Shown: piece by piece, positions 7,005-13,324 of the stretch | Layout of the letters: each line of letters starts with the position of its first letter | How positions within the stretch are numbered: position 1 is the first letter of the stretch | Source: Paenibacillaceae bacterium UBA6304 | GTDB taxonomy: Bacteria; Bacillota; Bacilli; Paenibacillales; Paenibacillaceae | Assembly (NCBI GenBank): GCA_002439285.1 | Contig: DJTQ01000419.1 | Span: 1-14,578, forward strand | DNA: 14,578 bases | Direction: 5' to 3' | Notes under the pieces: generated by a model | The model's input: the letters and a program-made list of their open reading frames with translations, nothing else | Database searches by the model: none | Told to the model about the DNA's origin: nothing | Position numbers and translations under genes: made by a program

Positions 7005-7745
7005 ATGGAGCCCCTTATCTCGCAATACCAAAAAGCCGCATTTTTTGATGTGGATGATACGTTGTACGATCATTTGATACCGTTTCGTGAAGCCCTGCAG
7101 CAAGTGCTCGGAACCGGCGAAGATTTCCCTTATGCCTCCGCCTACCACCGCATGCGTTATTACAGCGACAAACTCTCCGCTGAAGCTGGAGGCACGCCCA
7201 CGCAAGGGTCTGAGCTCAAAGAGATGCGCACGCGCAGGTTCTTGCTGTCCTTGGCCGAGTTTGACGTTCGGCTTACCGGTTCCCAGGCGGAAGAAATCCA
7301 ATCCGCGTATCTGAATCGCCAATTTCAAATTATCTTGTTCGACGGAGTCCGCCCTTTGATGACCGAATTGATCGGCCGCGGGTGGATTGTCGGCTTGATC
7401 ACGAATGGCCCTCCGGAGCATCAAATGAAAAAAATCCGCGCCCTGGGACTGAGTGACCTCATTCCTCCGGAGCGGATTTTCATTTCTGGGGCCGTCGGGA
7501 TCACCAAACCGGACCGCAAATTGTTCGATCATGTCGCTAATAAGCTAAAATTAATTCCCGCAGCCTGCTACTATATCGGCGATTCCTGGCGGAACGACGT
7601 TGTCGGCGCGGTGGATGCCGGGTGGAACGTTCTGTGGTTCAACCATCGCGGAGCGGAGCCGGAATCCGCGCATAAACCCCATTTTCTAGTAAAGAGCTAT
7701 GCGGATATAGCCCAAGTACTTCTGGCTACGGAAACGCAGGAATAA
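7005..7745 (+). CDS. HAD family hydrolase
   Basis: A 246-residue haloacid dehalogenase-type hydrolase, probably a cytoplasmic phosphatase. All four catalytic motifs are visible: motif I FFDVDDTLYD (nucleophile Asp15, acid Asp17), motif II LITNG (Thr133), Lys168 in GAVGITKPDRKLF, and motif IV GDSWRND (192-198) binding magnesium. The cap between motif I and II is a helical C1 insertion, which fits the HAD-IA group (YjjG-like nucleotidase, phosphoglycolate phosphatase and similar). GITKPD followed by YYIGDSWRNDVVGA is standard for the group. Start ATG 7005, with AAAGGAGAG (6983-6991) 13 bases upstream. It shares a strand with the LemA/TPM pair but sits 104 bases away behind its own TATAAT, and is convergent with the zinc-ribbon gene, 13 bases apart and with no hairpin between. 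The substrate cannot be told. Confidence 0.9.
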   Translation: MEPLISQYQKAAFFDVDDTLYDHLIPFREALQQVLGTGEDFPYASAYHRMRYYSDKLSAEAGGTPTQGSELKEMRTRRFLLSLAEFDVRLTGSQAEEIQSAYLNRQFQIILFDGVRPLMTELIGRGWIVGLITNGPPEHQMKKIRALGLSDLIPPERIFISGAVGITKPDRKLFDHVANKLKLIPAACYYIGDSWRNDVVGAVDAGWNVLWFNHRGAEPESAHKPHFLVKSYADIAQVLLATETQE

Positions 7746-7758
7746 CTCAACCTGTCCA

Positions 7759-8496
7759 TTAGTAGAACAAAGACATCCCATCACCCAAGATCCGGCCAAG
7801 CCGACCGAACAGGATATTTCCCAGCAAGCCTACGGTAATGGAAGACGCGATGTAAACCAGTAAGGTAGTTTGAACACGGTCCAAAATTCCGCCCTCTTTC
7901 GGCATCAGACCGGAAATGACAAAGGCCGGAACCGCGAACATCGCCCCAAACAGGCCGACCATAAGCAGCAAAGACTGGAGCATGTTGATCTGCAGGATGG
8001 CCATCAGCAAAGCAAGGAGCAGCAACGCCGTGAAGGGGACAAGATAAACCCCAAAGCGGGCTACGACATCTTGAAAGTTCTTCTTCTGCCCTTTCCCATA
8101 CTTAACGGCCAAGAAACAATAGGTTGCCGTAAGGATCGTCAGAATGGCAAAGGCCAGCGTTGGTCTTACCACTACGTCGAGGAAGGGATGATCTATCCAT
8201 CCGGTCAGACGGTGGAATCCAAAATAGACAATAAGCGGAACGATCAAGGAATGAAGAATCATCGTAATGATTCCGTTGGCGAAATGTTCCCTCCCTACGC
8301 CATTCGCGTACGCTGAGGGACTTTTTAATGCCGATGCGAAATATTTAAAATATAACCTTGACGCCTGTTTCGCATTTTCAAAATATACATTGTTCTGCTG
8401 ACCCTCCCCGGCTTGGGTATGCAGTGGAGTTCCACAGTTCTCGCAAAACTTCGCATTTTCATTGAGTTGGCTCTGGTGGCAATTCGGACAAATCAT
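7759..8496 (-). CDS. Zinc-ribbon membrane protein of unknown function
   Basis: A 245-residue protein counted from ATG 8496. The N-terminus is a zinc ribbon of the CxxC-11-CxxC kind (Cys3, Cys6, Cys18, Cys21: MICPNCHQ and FCENCGTPL). A polar linker of about 50 residues follows, then five hydrophobic helices filling the rest: FANGIITMILHSLIVPLIV, RPTLAFAILTILTATYCFLA, GVYLVPFTALLLLALLMA, LLLMVGLFGAMFAVPAFV and LLVYIASSITVGLLGNILFG. The layout resembles Firmicute zinc-ribbon/Yip1-like membrane proteins (DUF6574 type); a domain search would settle the family. The ATG is chosen over an upstream TTG (8520) because AGGAGGAG lies just before the ATG and the predicted transcript begins downstream of that TTG. 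It is divergent from the SDR gene. No function is assigned. Confidence 0.85.
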   Translation of the reverse strand: MICPNCHQSQLNENAKFCENCGTPLHTQAGEGQQNNVYFENAKQASRLYFKYFASALKSPSAYANGVGREHFANGIITMILHSLIVPLIVYFGFHRLTGWIDHPFLDVVVRPTLAFAILTILTATYCFLAVKYGKGQKKNFQDVVARFGVYLVPFTALLLLALLMAILQINMLQSLLLMVGLFGAMFAVPAFVISGLMPKEGGILDRVQTTLLVYIASSITVGLLGNILFGRLGRILGDGMSLFY

Positions 8497-8500
8497 AAGT

Positions 8501-8508
8501 CTCCTCCT
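8501..8508 (-). promoter_or_regulatory. Ribosome binding site that sets the zinc-ribbon start
   Basis: AGGAGGAG on the minus strand, with 4 bases between it and ATG 8496 (6 from the AGGAGG core). It decides the start in favour of MICPNC over the longer TTG frame. Confidence 0.8.
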
Positions 8509-8519
8509 CTCTATGTCCA

Positions 8520-8548
8520 ATTATGTGGATAACCTGGATATTTATCAA
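8520..8548 (-). promoter_or_regulatory. Near-consensus sigma-A promoter for the zinc-ribbon gene
   Basis: On the minus strand, TTGATA (8543-8548, five of six) and CATAAT (8520-8525, five of six) are separated by exactly 17 bases. The predicted start near 8513 leaves a leader of about 17 bases holding just the ribosome site. This is the best vegetative promoter match in the window. Confidence 0.75.
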
Positions 8549-8647
8549 CCCTAAGATAACGTTACTTCTCTGATTCACTATGTATCCCAGGGGTATTAAA
8601 CTACTGATATCCCAAAACAGCATTGTTCAGAGAGAGGAGTTATTCCC

Positions 8648-9439
8648 ATGAGCGAATCCAGATTGAAGGATTGTACAGCCGTCGTAACGGGAGGAGGTTC
8701 AGGTATCGGAAGAGCCGCGGCGATCCGTCTTGCGCAGCATGGTGCCAAAGTATATATGTTGGACCGGACACCGGAGGAAGCCGAGGAGACGAAACGACGC
8801 ATCGAATCTGCCGGCGGACAAGCAACCGTGATTCAATGCGATATCTCCAAACCGGAAATGATCGAGCAAGGATTCCGCCGTATTGCAGACGAAGCAGGCA
8901 GTATCGAGGTCGTCTTCGCCAACGCCGGGATCAATGGAACCATGGCCCCGATCGAAACCATGGAGATCAGTGATTGGGACCAGACCCTGGACATCAATCT
9001 CCGCGGTACGTTTGCTACCGTAAAATACGCCATTCCTCACATGAAGGACAAGGGCGGCAGCATCATTATTACCAGTTCCATCAACGGAAACCGGGTATTT
9101 TCCAATATCGGCTTCTCGGCCTACGCCTCATCCAAAGCAGCCCAGGTCGCCTTTATGAAAATGGCCGCTTTGGAGTTGGCCCAGTACGGCATTCGTGTGA
9201 ACGCGATTTGTCCGGGCGCCATCGAAACGAATATCAGTGACAACACATATCCTACCGACGATATTGAAGAAGTGAAAATCCCGGTCGAGTTCCCGGAAGG
9301 GGACCAACCGCTGGAGAAGGGCCCGGGTAAGCCCGAACAGGTGGCCAATCTCGTCTTGTTCCTGGCCTCTGACGAATCGTTCCATTTGACCGGTACCGAA
9401 ATTTATATTGATGGAGCCGAATCTCTTTTGCACGGCTAA
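8648..9439 (+). CDS. SDR family NAD(P)-dependent oxidoreductase
   Basis: A 263-residue classical short-chain dehydrogenase/reductase, soluble and presumably tetrameric as relatives are. The Rossmann motif TGGGSGIG is at 14-21. An acidic residue ends the second strand (LDR, Asp39), which usually favours NAD(H). NAGI (92-95) supports the adenine pocket. Catalytic residues are Asn117 in INLRG, Ser144 in IITSS, Tyr159 and Lys163 in YASSK. CPGAIETNI (188-196) and the C-terminal LTGTEIYIDGAESL are standard. Between them, about residues 197-226, is a family-variable segment (DDIEEVKIPVEFPEGDQPLEKG) that would cap the substrate site. Start ATG 8648 after AGAGGAG (8633-8639). It is a single-gene unit closed by an intrinsic terminator. 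The substrate (sugar, alcohol or acyl) is not predictable. Confidence 0.92.
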   Translation: MSESRLKDCTAVVTGGGSGIGRAAAIRLAQHGAKVYMLDRTPEEAEETKRRIESAGGQATVIQCDISKPEMIEQGFRRIADEAGSIEVVFANAGINGTMAPIETMEISDWDQTLDINLRGTFATVKYAIPHMKDKGGSIIITSSINGNRVFSNIGFSAYASSKAAQVAFMKMAALELAQYGIRVNAICPGAIETNISDNTYPTDDIEEVKIPVEFPEGDQPLEKGPGKPEQVANLVLFLASDESFHLTGTEIYIDGAESLLHG

Positions 9440-9456
9440 GGGTTAGATAATAAGAT

Positions 9457-9493
9457 AGCCTGCCCCCTCTAACAAACGGGAGCAGGCTTTTTT
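9457..9493 (+). terminator. Intrinsic terminator after the SDR gene
   Basis: AGCCTGC (9457-9463) pairs with GCAGGCT (9482-9488), with three further C-G pairs inside after one mismatch, followed by a run of six T (9488-9493). It separates the SDR gene from the germination operon. Confidence 0.88.
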
Positions 9494-9556
9494 ATATTCC
9501 TTGGTATTCTGGTATTCCCTCTCCTCCTTAACAACAGGAATTCATATTAAAGAACT

Positions 9557-9585
9557 GCATATTTTCCCAACCGAATCACATAATA
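9557..9585 (+). promoter_or_regulatory. Sigma-G-type promoter of the germination operon
   Basis: GCATA (9557-9561, within TGCATA) and CATAATA (9579-9585) are 17 bases apart. This fits the forespore sigma-G consensus TGAATA, 17-18 bases, CATACTA at 11 of 13 positions, and the degenerate form GHATR/CATnhTA fully. The predicted start near 9592 lies about 11 bases before the AGGAGG of the first ger gene. Known gerA-type operons are sigma-G dependent. Confidence 0.75.
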
Positions 9586-9602
9586 CATAAAAATCCCTGG
9601 TC

Positions 9603-9608
9603 AGGAGG
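9603..9608 (+). promoter_or_regulatory. Ribosome binding site for a TTG start (ger A subunit)
   Basis: AGGAGG followed after 8 bases by TTG at 9617. No ATG or GTG in frame has comparable spacing, so the TTG is the start of the A subunit. Confidence 0.75.
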
Positions 9609-9616
9609 CGGGCTTC

Positions 9617-11107
9617 TTGTCAATCTTCAAAAAAATCACGCAAATGTTTAGTGCGAGTAAAAACCAACAAGAGCAAGCCCCCCAAGGAACACCGCAAACT
9701 TCAGGACCTTTGACCTTGGATAGCATTCTTCAGGAATTCAAGGACTGCAGCGATCTGACCAGATACAGCATTCCGCAGCTCGAGGCCGAACTTCTTTATT
9801 TTGAGCATCAGGTTAATTTGCAAATCTATGAACGCGATGTTCTCCGTCCCCTGCTAAATATACGAAAAGAAGAGCTCGATGACCTCCTGCGCCAATCCCA
9901 ATTCGTGGCTGCTTCTAATCCCGCCGGCACCGTTAACGGTATTTTAAAGGGAGAGATTGCCCTGTTTATCCCTCAGGGCGTTTACCTCATCGATGCCTAT
10001 GGACCTGAAAAGCGGACTATTGAGCAATCGCAATCCGAGAGCGCCATTAACGGACCGCATGACGCCTTTAACGAAACGCTGGACACCAACCTGTCGCTGA
10101 TTCGTCAAAAATTCAAAAGCAATCGGTTAAAAGTTCGTCAATTTCAAGTTGGAGAATTAACCAAAACAAAAGTCTGCCTGTTATATATCGATGGCGTCGC
10201 ATCGATGGAATACGTTGACGAGATGGCAAGACGAATAGAGGCAATCGAGTTTAACAGCCTGTATGACGCTACCATGCTGACCCAGATGATCGAGGACTTT
10301 CCCAACTCGCTATTCCCTCTGTTTCAAACCTCAGAACGGCCTGATATTACTATATCCAAGCTAAGTGAAGGGAAGATTATCGTCATAGCCGATCAGAGCC
10401 CCTCGGCAATCATCGCGCCGTCTTCCTTCTTCGAGTTTTTCACTACACCGGACGATTATTACAATCGCTGGGCTGTCGGCACCGCTTTGAGACTGCTGCG
10501 TTACTTGGCGTTTTTAATTACGATTTCCATGACTTCCCTATATGTGGCCATTACCACGTATCATTATGAAATGATTCCCGAGAATTTGCTGGTTTCCCTT
10601 ACGGAATCCCGAAGCCGGGTTCCCTTTCCGCCCATTATAGAGGCCCTGCTGATGGAGACGACGATAGAGATGCTCCGGGAAGCCGGAGCCAGACTCCCGA
10701 CGAAGATCGGTCAGACGATCGGTATCGTCGGCGGTATTGTCATCGGGACCGCTGCAGTCGAGGCTGGCTTTACCAGCAACATCCTGATCATTTCCGTAGC
10801 GATGTCAGCGATCGCTTCCTTTGTGGTTCCCAGTTATATCATGAGCGGGTCGATCCGGCTCATACGGTTCGGTCTTATTATTCTATCCGGCATGTTAGGA
10901 AACTTTGGATTCGTCACAGGCATCGCACTGATGATCATCCATCTGTCCAAACTGACCAGTCTCGGAGCTCCGTACACCATACCGGCAGCACCGATCAGGC
11001 CGGTGGACTGGAAAGATATTTTTATCCGGGGACCGTTCTGGTCATTTAGCCAGCGCCCTTCTCAATCGGCTTCTCCCAACAAGAACATAAACAAGATGAA
11101 GAAATAG
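9617..11107 (+). CDS. Spore germinant receptor A subunit (GerA family)
   Basis: A 496-residue GerAA/GerBA/GerKA-type protein, one of three subunits of a nutrient receptor in the spore inner membrane. The N-terminal 285 residues are hydrophilic and contain family motifs such as SAINGPHDAFNETLDTNLSLIRQKFKS (142-168) and LLYIDGVA (188-195). The C-terminal half is membrane-embedded: helices around 290-313, 364-380, 384-405 and 415-445, with the hallmark RVPFPPIIEALLMETTIEMLREAGARLP (334-361) and TIGIVGGIVIG (367-377). It starts at TTG 9617 after AGGAGG. It is the first gene of an operon with the B and C subunits and is preceded by a sigma-G-type promoter, so it should be made in the forespore. 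Length is usual for the family. Which nutrient it responds to cannot be inferred; GerKA is a frequent annotation but orthology is not established here. Confidence 0.95.
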   Translation: MSIFKKITQMFSASKNQQEQAPQGTPQTSGPLTLDSILQEFKDCSDLTRYSIPQLEAELLYFEHQVNLQIYERDVLRPLLNIRKEELDDLLRQSQFVAASNPAGTVNGILKGEIALFIPQGVYLIDAYGPEKRTIEQSQSESAINGPHDAFNETLDTNLSLIRQKFKSNRLKVRQFQVGELTKTKVCLLYIDGVASMEYVDEMARRIEAIEFNSLYDATMLTQMIEDFPNSLFPLFQTSERPDITISKLSEGKIIVIADQSPSAIIAPSSFFEFFTTPDDYYNRWAVGTALRLLRYLAFLITISMTSLYVAITTYHYEMIPENLLVSLTESRSRVPFPPIIEALLMETTIEMLREAGARLPTKIGQTIGIVGGIVIGTAAVEAGFTSNILIISVAMSAIASFVVPSYIMSGSIRLIRFGLIILSGMLGNFGFVTGIALMIIHLSKLTSLGAPYTIPAAPIRPVDWKDIFIRGPFWSFSQRPSQSASPNKNINKMKK

Positions 11108-11113
11108 GTGATC
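11106..11113 (+). promoter_or_regulatory. Ribosome binding site overlapping the A-subunit stop
   Basis: AGGTGATC is an eight-base match to the 5' extended part of the anti-Shine-Dalgarno complement (AGGAGGTGATC). It overlaps the TAG stop of the A gene by two bases and precedes TTG 11118 by four, so terminating ribosomes would land on it. Confidence 0.65.
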
Positions 11114-11117
11114 TCCT

Positions 11118-12200
11118 TTGTCACATGAAAAACTTCACCGGTTTCATATCGCCTTATTGATTTTTAACACTCAAACCGGTGTGGTGCTGTTTATATTGCC
11201 GCGAACAGTTGCTACCTATTTCGGCACGAACGGATGGATTGCGCTAATCCTCATGTTCATCCCGATCACTTTGAATATTGTTCTGATCACTTCCGTATAC
11301 CGGCTTGGTCGCGGCGCTTCCATATTTACCATCTTGAAATCGGGAATCCCCCGCTTTTTATTAATCCCGATTTATCTCGTTATTGGTAGCGCCCTGGCCA
11401 TGGTGGGTTGTATGGTAATCAAACAGTACGTCATGATCTACCAATTGCTGATCTTCCCGCAAACCTCAGATATTATAATGAAGCTGGTCGTCGATATTCT
11501 CGTCTTTCTGCTGGTGACCAAAGGCATCTACAATATGTCCAAGGCCAATCTGTTTTTTGTCTTCTTACTGATCACCATGGTTCCTCTAAGCTTCATCTTC
11601 ATGAGAGATTTCGATTTAACCCGTATGTCTCCGTTTATTTTCAAAGAAGGAAAGGGCTTTGCTCAAGGGTCTATAAAAGTGTTTGGAGCCTATATGGGAT
11701 ATGAGTTATCCATCTTTCTGTTTCCGTATGCGGAGAAGGGGAAAAAATGGCTTAAATATATACATCTCGGTAATAGCTTGACGATTTTCATTTATTTAAT
11801 GGTGACGGTTATATGCTACGGTTTCTTCAATTACAGAGAACTGCCGCATCTCTCTTTTCCGTTGTTGGATATGTTCGGATACTTGCATTTCCCATTTGTC
11901 GAACGGGTGCAAAATTTCCTTTACAGCTTCTTTCTGCTATCGATCATTATTACCAGCGGGATGTATTACTGGTCCAGCCAAGCCGTATTCACTGAACTGA
12001 TTCCCCGTCTTCCTTGGAAATGGGTCCTCTTTTTAGTCATGGCATCCACATTTTTTGTTTCTAATATTCCAAAATCCCTGATTGAGGTGGAGAAATGGTT
12101 TGGTGTATTGATTTATTTCCAGCTTGGAGTCGCTATCGGGTTGCCGTTGCTGGCTCTAGTGGCATTGCTGGTGCAGAAAGGCAGGAATAATCATGCTTAA
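11118..12200 (+). CDS. Spore germinant receptor B subunit (GerB family permease)
   Basis: A 360-residue integral membrane protein of the spore permease family (GerAB/GerBB/GerKB), related to amino acid-polyamine-cation transporters. In characterised receptors this subunit binds the germinant. About ten hydrophobic helices fill the chain, for example residues 9-26, 38-60, 75-100, 115-135, 140-160 and the C-terminal GVLIYFQLGVAIGLPLLALVALLV. The N-terminal HRFHIALLIFNTQTGVVLFILPR is the typical first helix region. It starts at TTG 11118; the nearby ATG (11125) is out of frame. Its ribosome site overlaps the A gene's stop, and its own end overlaps the C gene by eight bases. Length is normal for the family. 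Confidence 0.94.
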   Translation: MSHEKLHRFHIALLIFNTQTGVVLFILPRTVATYFGTNGWIALILMFIPITLNIVLITSVYRLGRGASIFTILKSGIPRFLLIPIYLVIGSALAMVGCMVIKQYVMIYQLLIFPQTSDIIMKLVVDILVFLLVTKGIYNMSKANLFFVFLLITMVPLSFIFMRDFDLTRMSPFIFKEGKGFAQGSIKVFGAYMGYELSIFLFPYAEKGKKWLKYIHLGNSLTIFIYLMVTVICYGFFNYRELPHLSFPLLDMFGYLHFPFVERVQNFLYSFFLLSIIITSGMYYWSSQAVFTELIPRLPWKWVLFLVMASTFFVSNIPKSLIEVEKWFGVLIYFQLGVAIGLPLLALVALLVQKGRNNHA

Positions 12201-13305
12201 ACGTTCAAGGGTTCTAATGAGTTTCTTAAGTCTTTTGCTGTTCGCTACCGCATGCAGCCAAGACCAGCATATCCTCGAACGAATCGGTTATGTACGTACC
12301 GTGGGCTTTGATAAGGAAGAAGACCAGGTTAGGGCCACGCTGAGCATCCCCCTGATTGTTACGGAAGCCAAGCAGACGCAATTTACCGATGAAATTTTGA
12401 CCGCAACCGCAAATAGCGGCAAAGAGGCGAGAATCACTCTGTCCCGGAAAACAAGCCGGAAGCTGCTCAGTGGACAAATCCGGACCTTGATGTACAGCAC
12501 GGATATAGCGAGAGAGGGCCTAAGAAATTTTATGGATACTCTGCAGCGGGACCCCACGGTTTCCAAACGTACTGAACTCATCATTGTCGATGGATCAACC
12601 CATGATATTCTGACCGGCACCTATAAGGGGCATCCCCGGACAGGCCAGTATATCGACCGACTCCTGAAAAAGGAATTCGAAATGCAGACCATTCCCCGCA
12701 TTTTGCTGCATGAATATTTCCGTGATTACTATGACAACGGCAAGGATCCGATAGCGAACATGATCCGAAAAAGCGGTAATGATCTGGAATACGATGGAAT
12801 CGCGCTCTTTCGTAAGGACAAATATATAAGCAGGCTGTCGCCGGCCGAGGTCTTTTACTTTTCACTCATGTATCACAACCAGGGAAAAGGCGAATTCACT
12901 GTCACTTCGGACAATCCTGATATGAGATCCATTACCTTCGATGCGATCAACAGTAAGAAGAAAATTAAGATCAAAAAAATGGGGGACGAAAAGTATAGGG
13001 CCGATATTACTATTAAGTTAAATGGAGGTGCCTTGGAGTATGTGGGAGATCTCAATTTGAGCATAACTGAAGATAGAACCAAATTAGAGGGGATAATAAA
13101 CGAATATATAACGAAGCAATGCGAGAAGGTTGTGAAAAAATTACAAAAAAATCGCACAGACAGCCTTGGAATAGGCCAGTATGTGCGCAACAAAATGAGT
13201 TATAAGGCGTGGACGGATACCTCCTGGGACGACATGTACAGAAATATGGAAATCAACGTCCACACCAACTTCAAGATGAAAAATTTCGGAAATTTCTATG
13301 ATTAA
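12193..13305 (+). CDS. Spore germinant receptor C subunit (GerC lipoprotein)
   Basis: A 370-residue GerAC/GerBC/GerKC-type lipoprotein, the third receptor subunit, anchored on the outer face of the spore inner membrane. The signal peptide MLKRSRVLMSFLSLLLFATA ends at a lipobox with lipidated Cys21. Family features are ERIGYVRTVGFDKEEDQVRATLSIPL, the segment LLSGQIRTLMYSTDIAREGLRNFMDTLQRDP, LDYDGIAL-like YDGIALFRKDKYISRLSPAEVFYF, and the C-terminal domain from about residue 220 with helical IEGIINEYITKQCEKVVKKLQKNRTDSLGIG-like content ending in INVHTNFKMKNFG. ATG 12193 lies inside the end of the B gene (eight-base overlap), with a weak AGGAA ribosome site, so translation is probably coupled. 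No clear terminator follows before the convergent beta-galactosidase gene 19 bases on. Confidence 0.94.
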   Translation: MLKRSRVLMSFLSLLLFATACSQDQHILERIGYVRTVGFDKEEDQVRATLSIPLIVTEAKQTQFTDEILTATANSGKEARITLSRKTSRKLLSGQIRTLMYSTDIAREGLRNFMDTLQRDPTVSKRTELIIVDGSTHDILTGTYKGHPRTGQYIDRLLKKEFEMQTIPRILLHEYFRDYYDNGKDPIANMIRKSGNDLEYDGIALFRKDKYISRLSPAEVFYFSLMYHNQGKGEFTVTSDNPDMRSITFDAINSKKKIKIKKMGDEKYRADITIKLNGGALEYVGDLNLSITEDRTKLEGIINEYITKQCEKVVKKLQKNRTDSLGIGQYVRNKMSYKAWTDTSWDDMYRNMEINVHTNFKMKNFGNFYD

Positions 13306-13324
13306 TCCCGATCAAATTCGCCGT

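Noticed and set aside
8497..8520. TTG start giving MDIERRRL at the front of the zinc-ribbon protein
   Set aside because: The extra codons are the ribosome binding site itself, and the predicted transcript starts downstream of the TTG.
13281..13295. AAATTT-CGG-AAATTT inverted repeat near the end of the ger C gene
   Set aside because: Six A-U pairs with a 3-base loop and no T run are too weak for a terminator.
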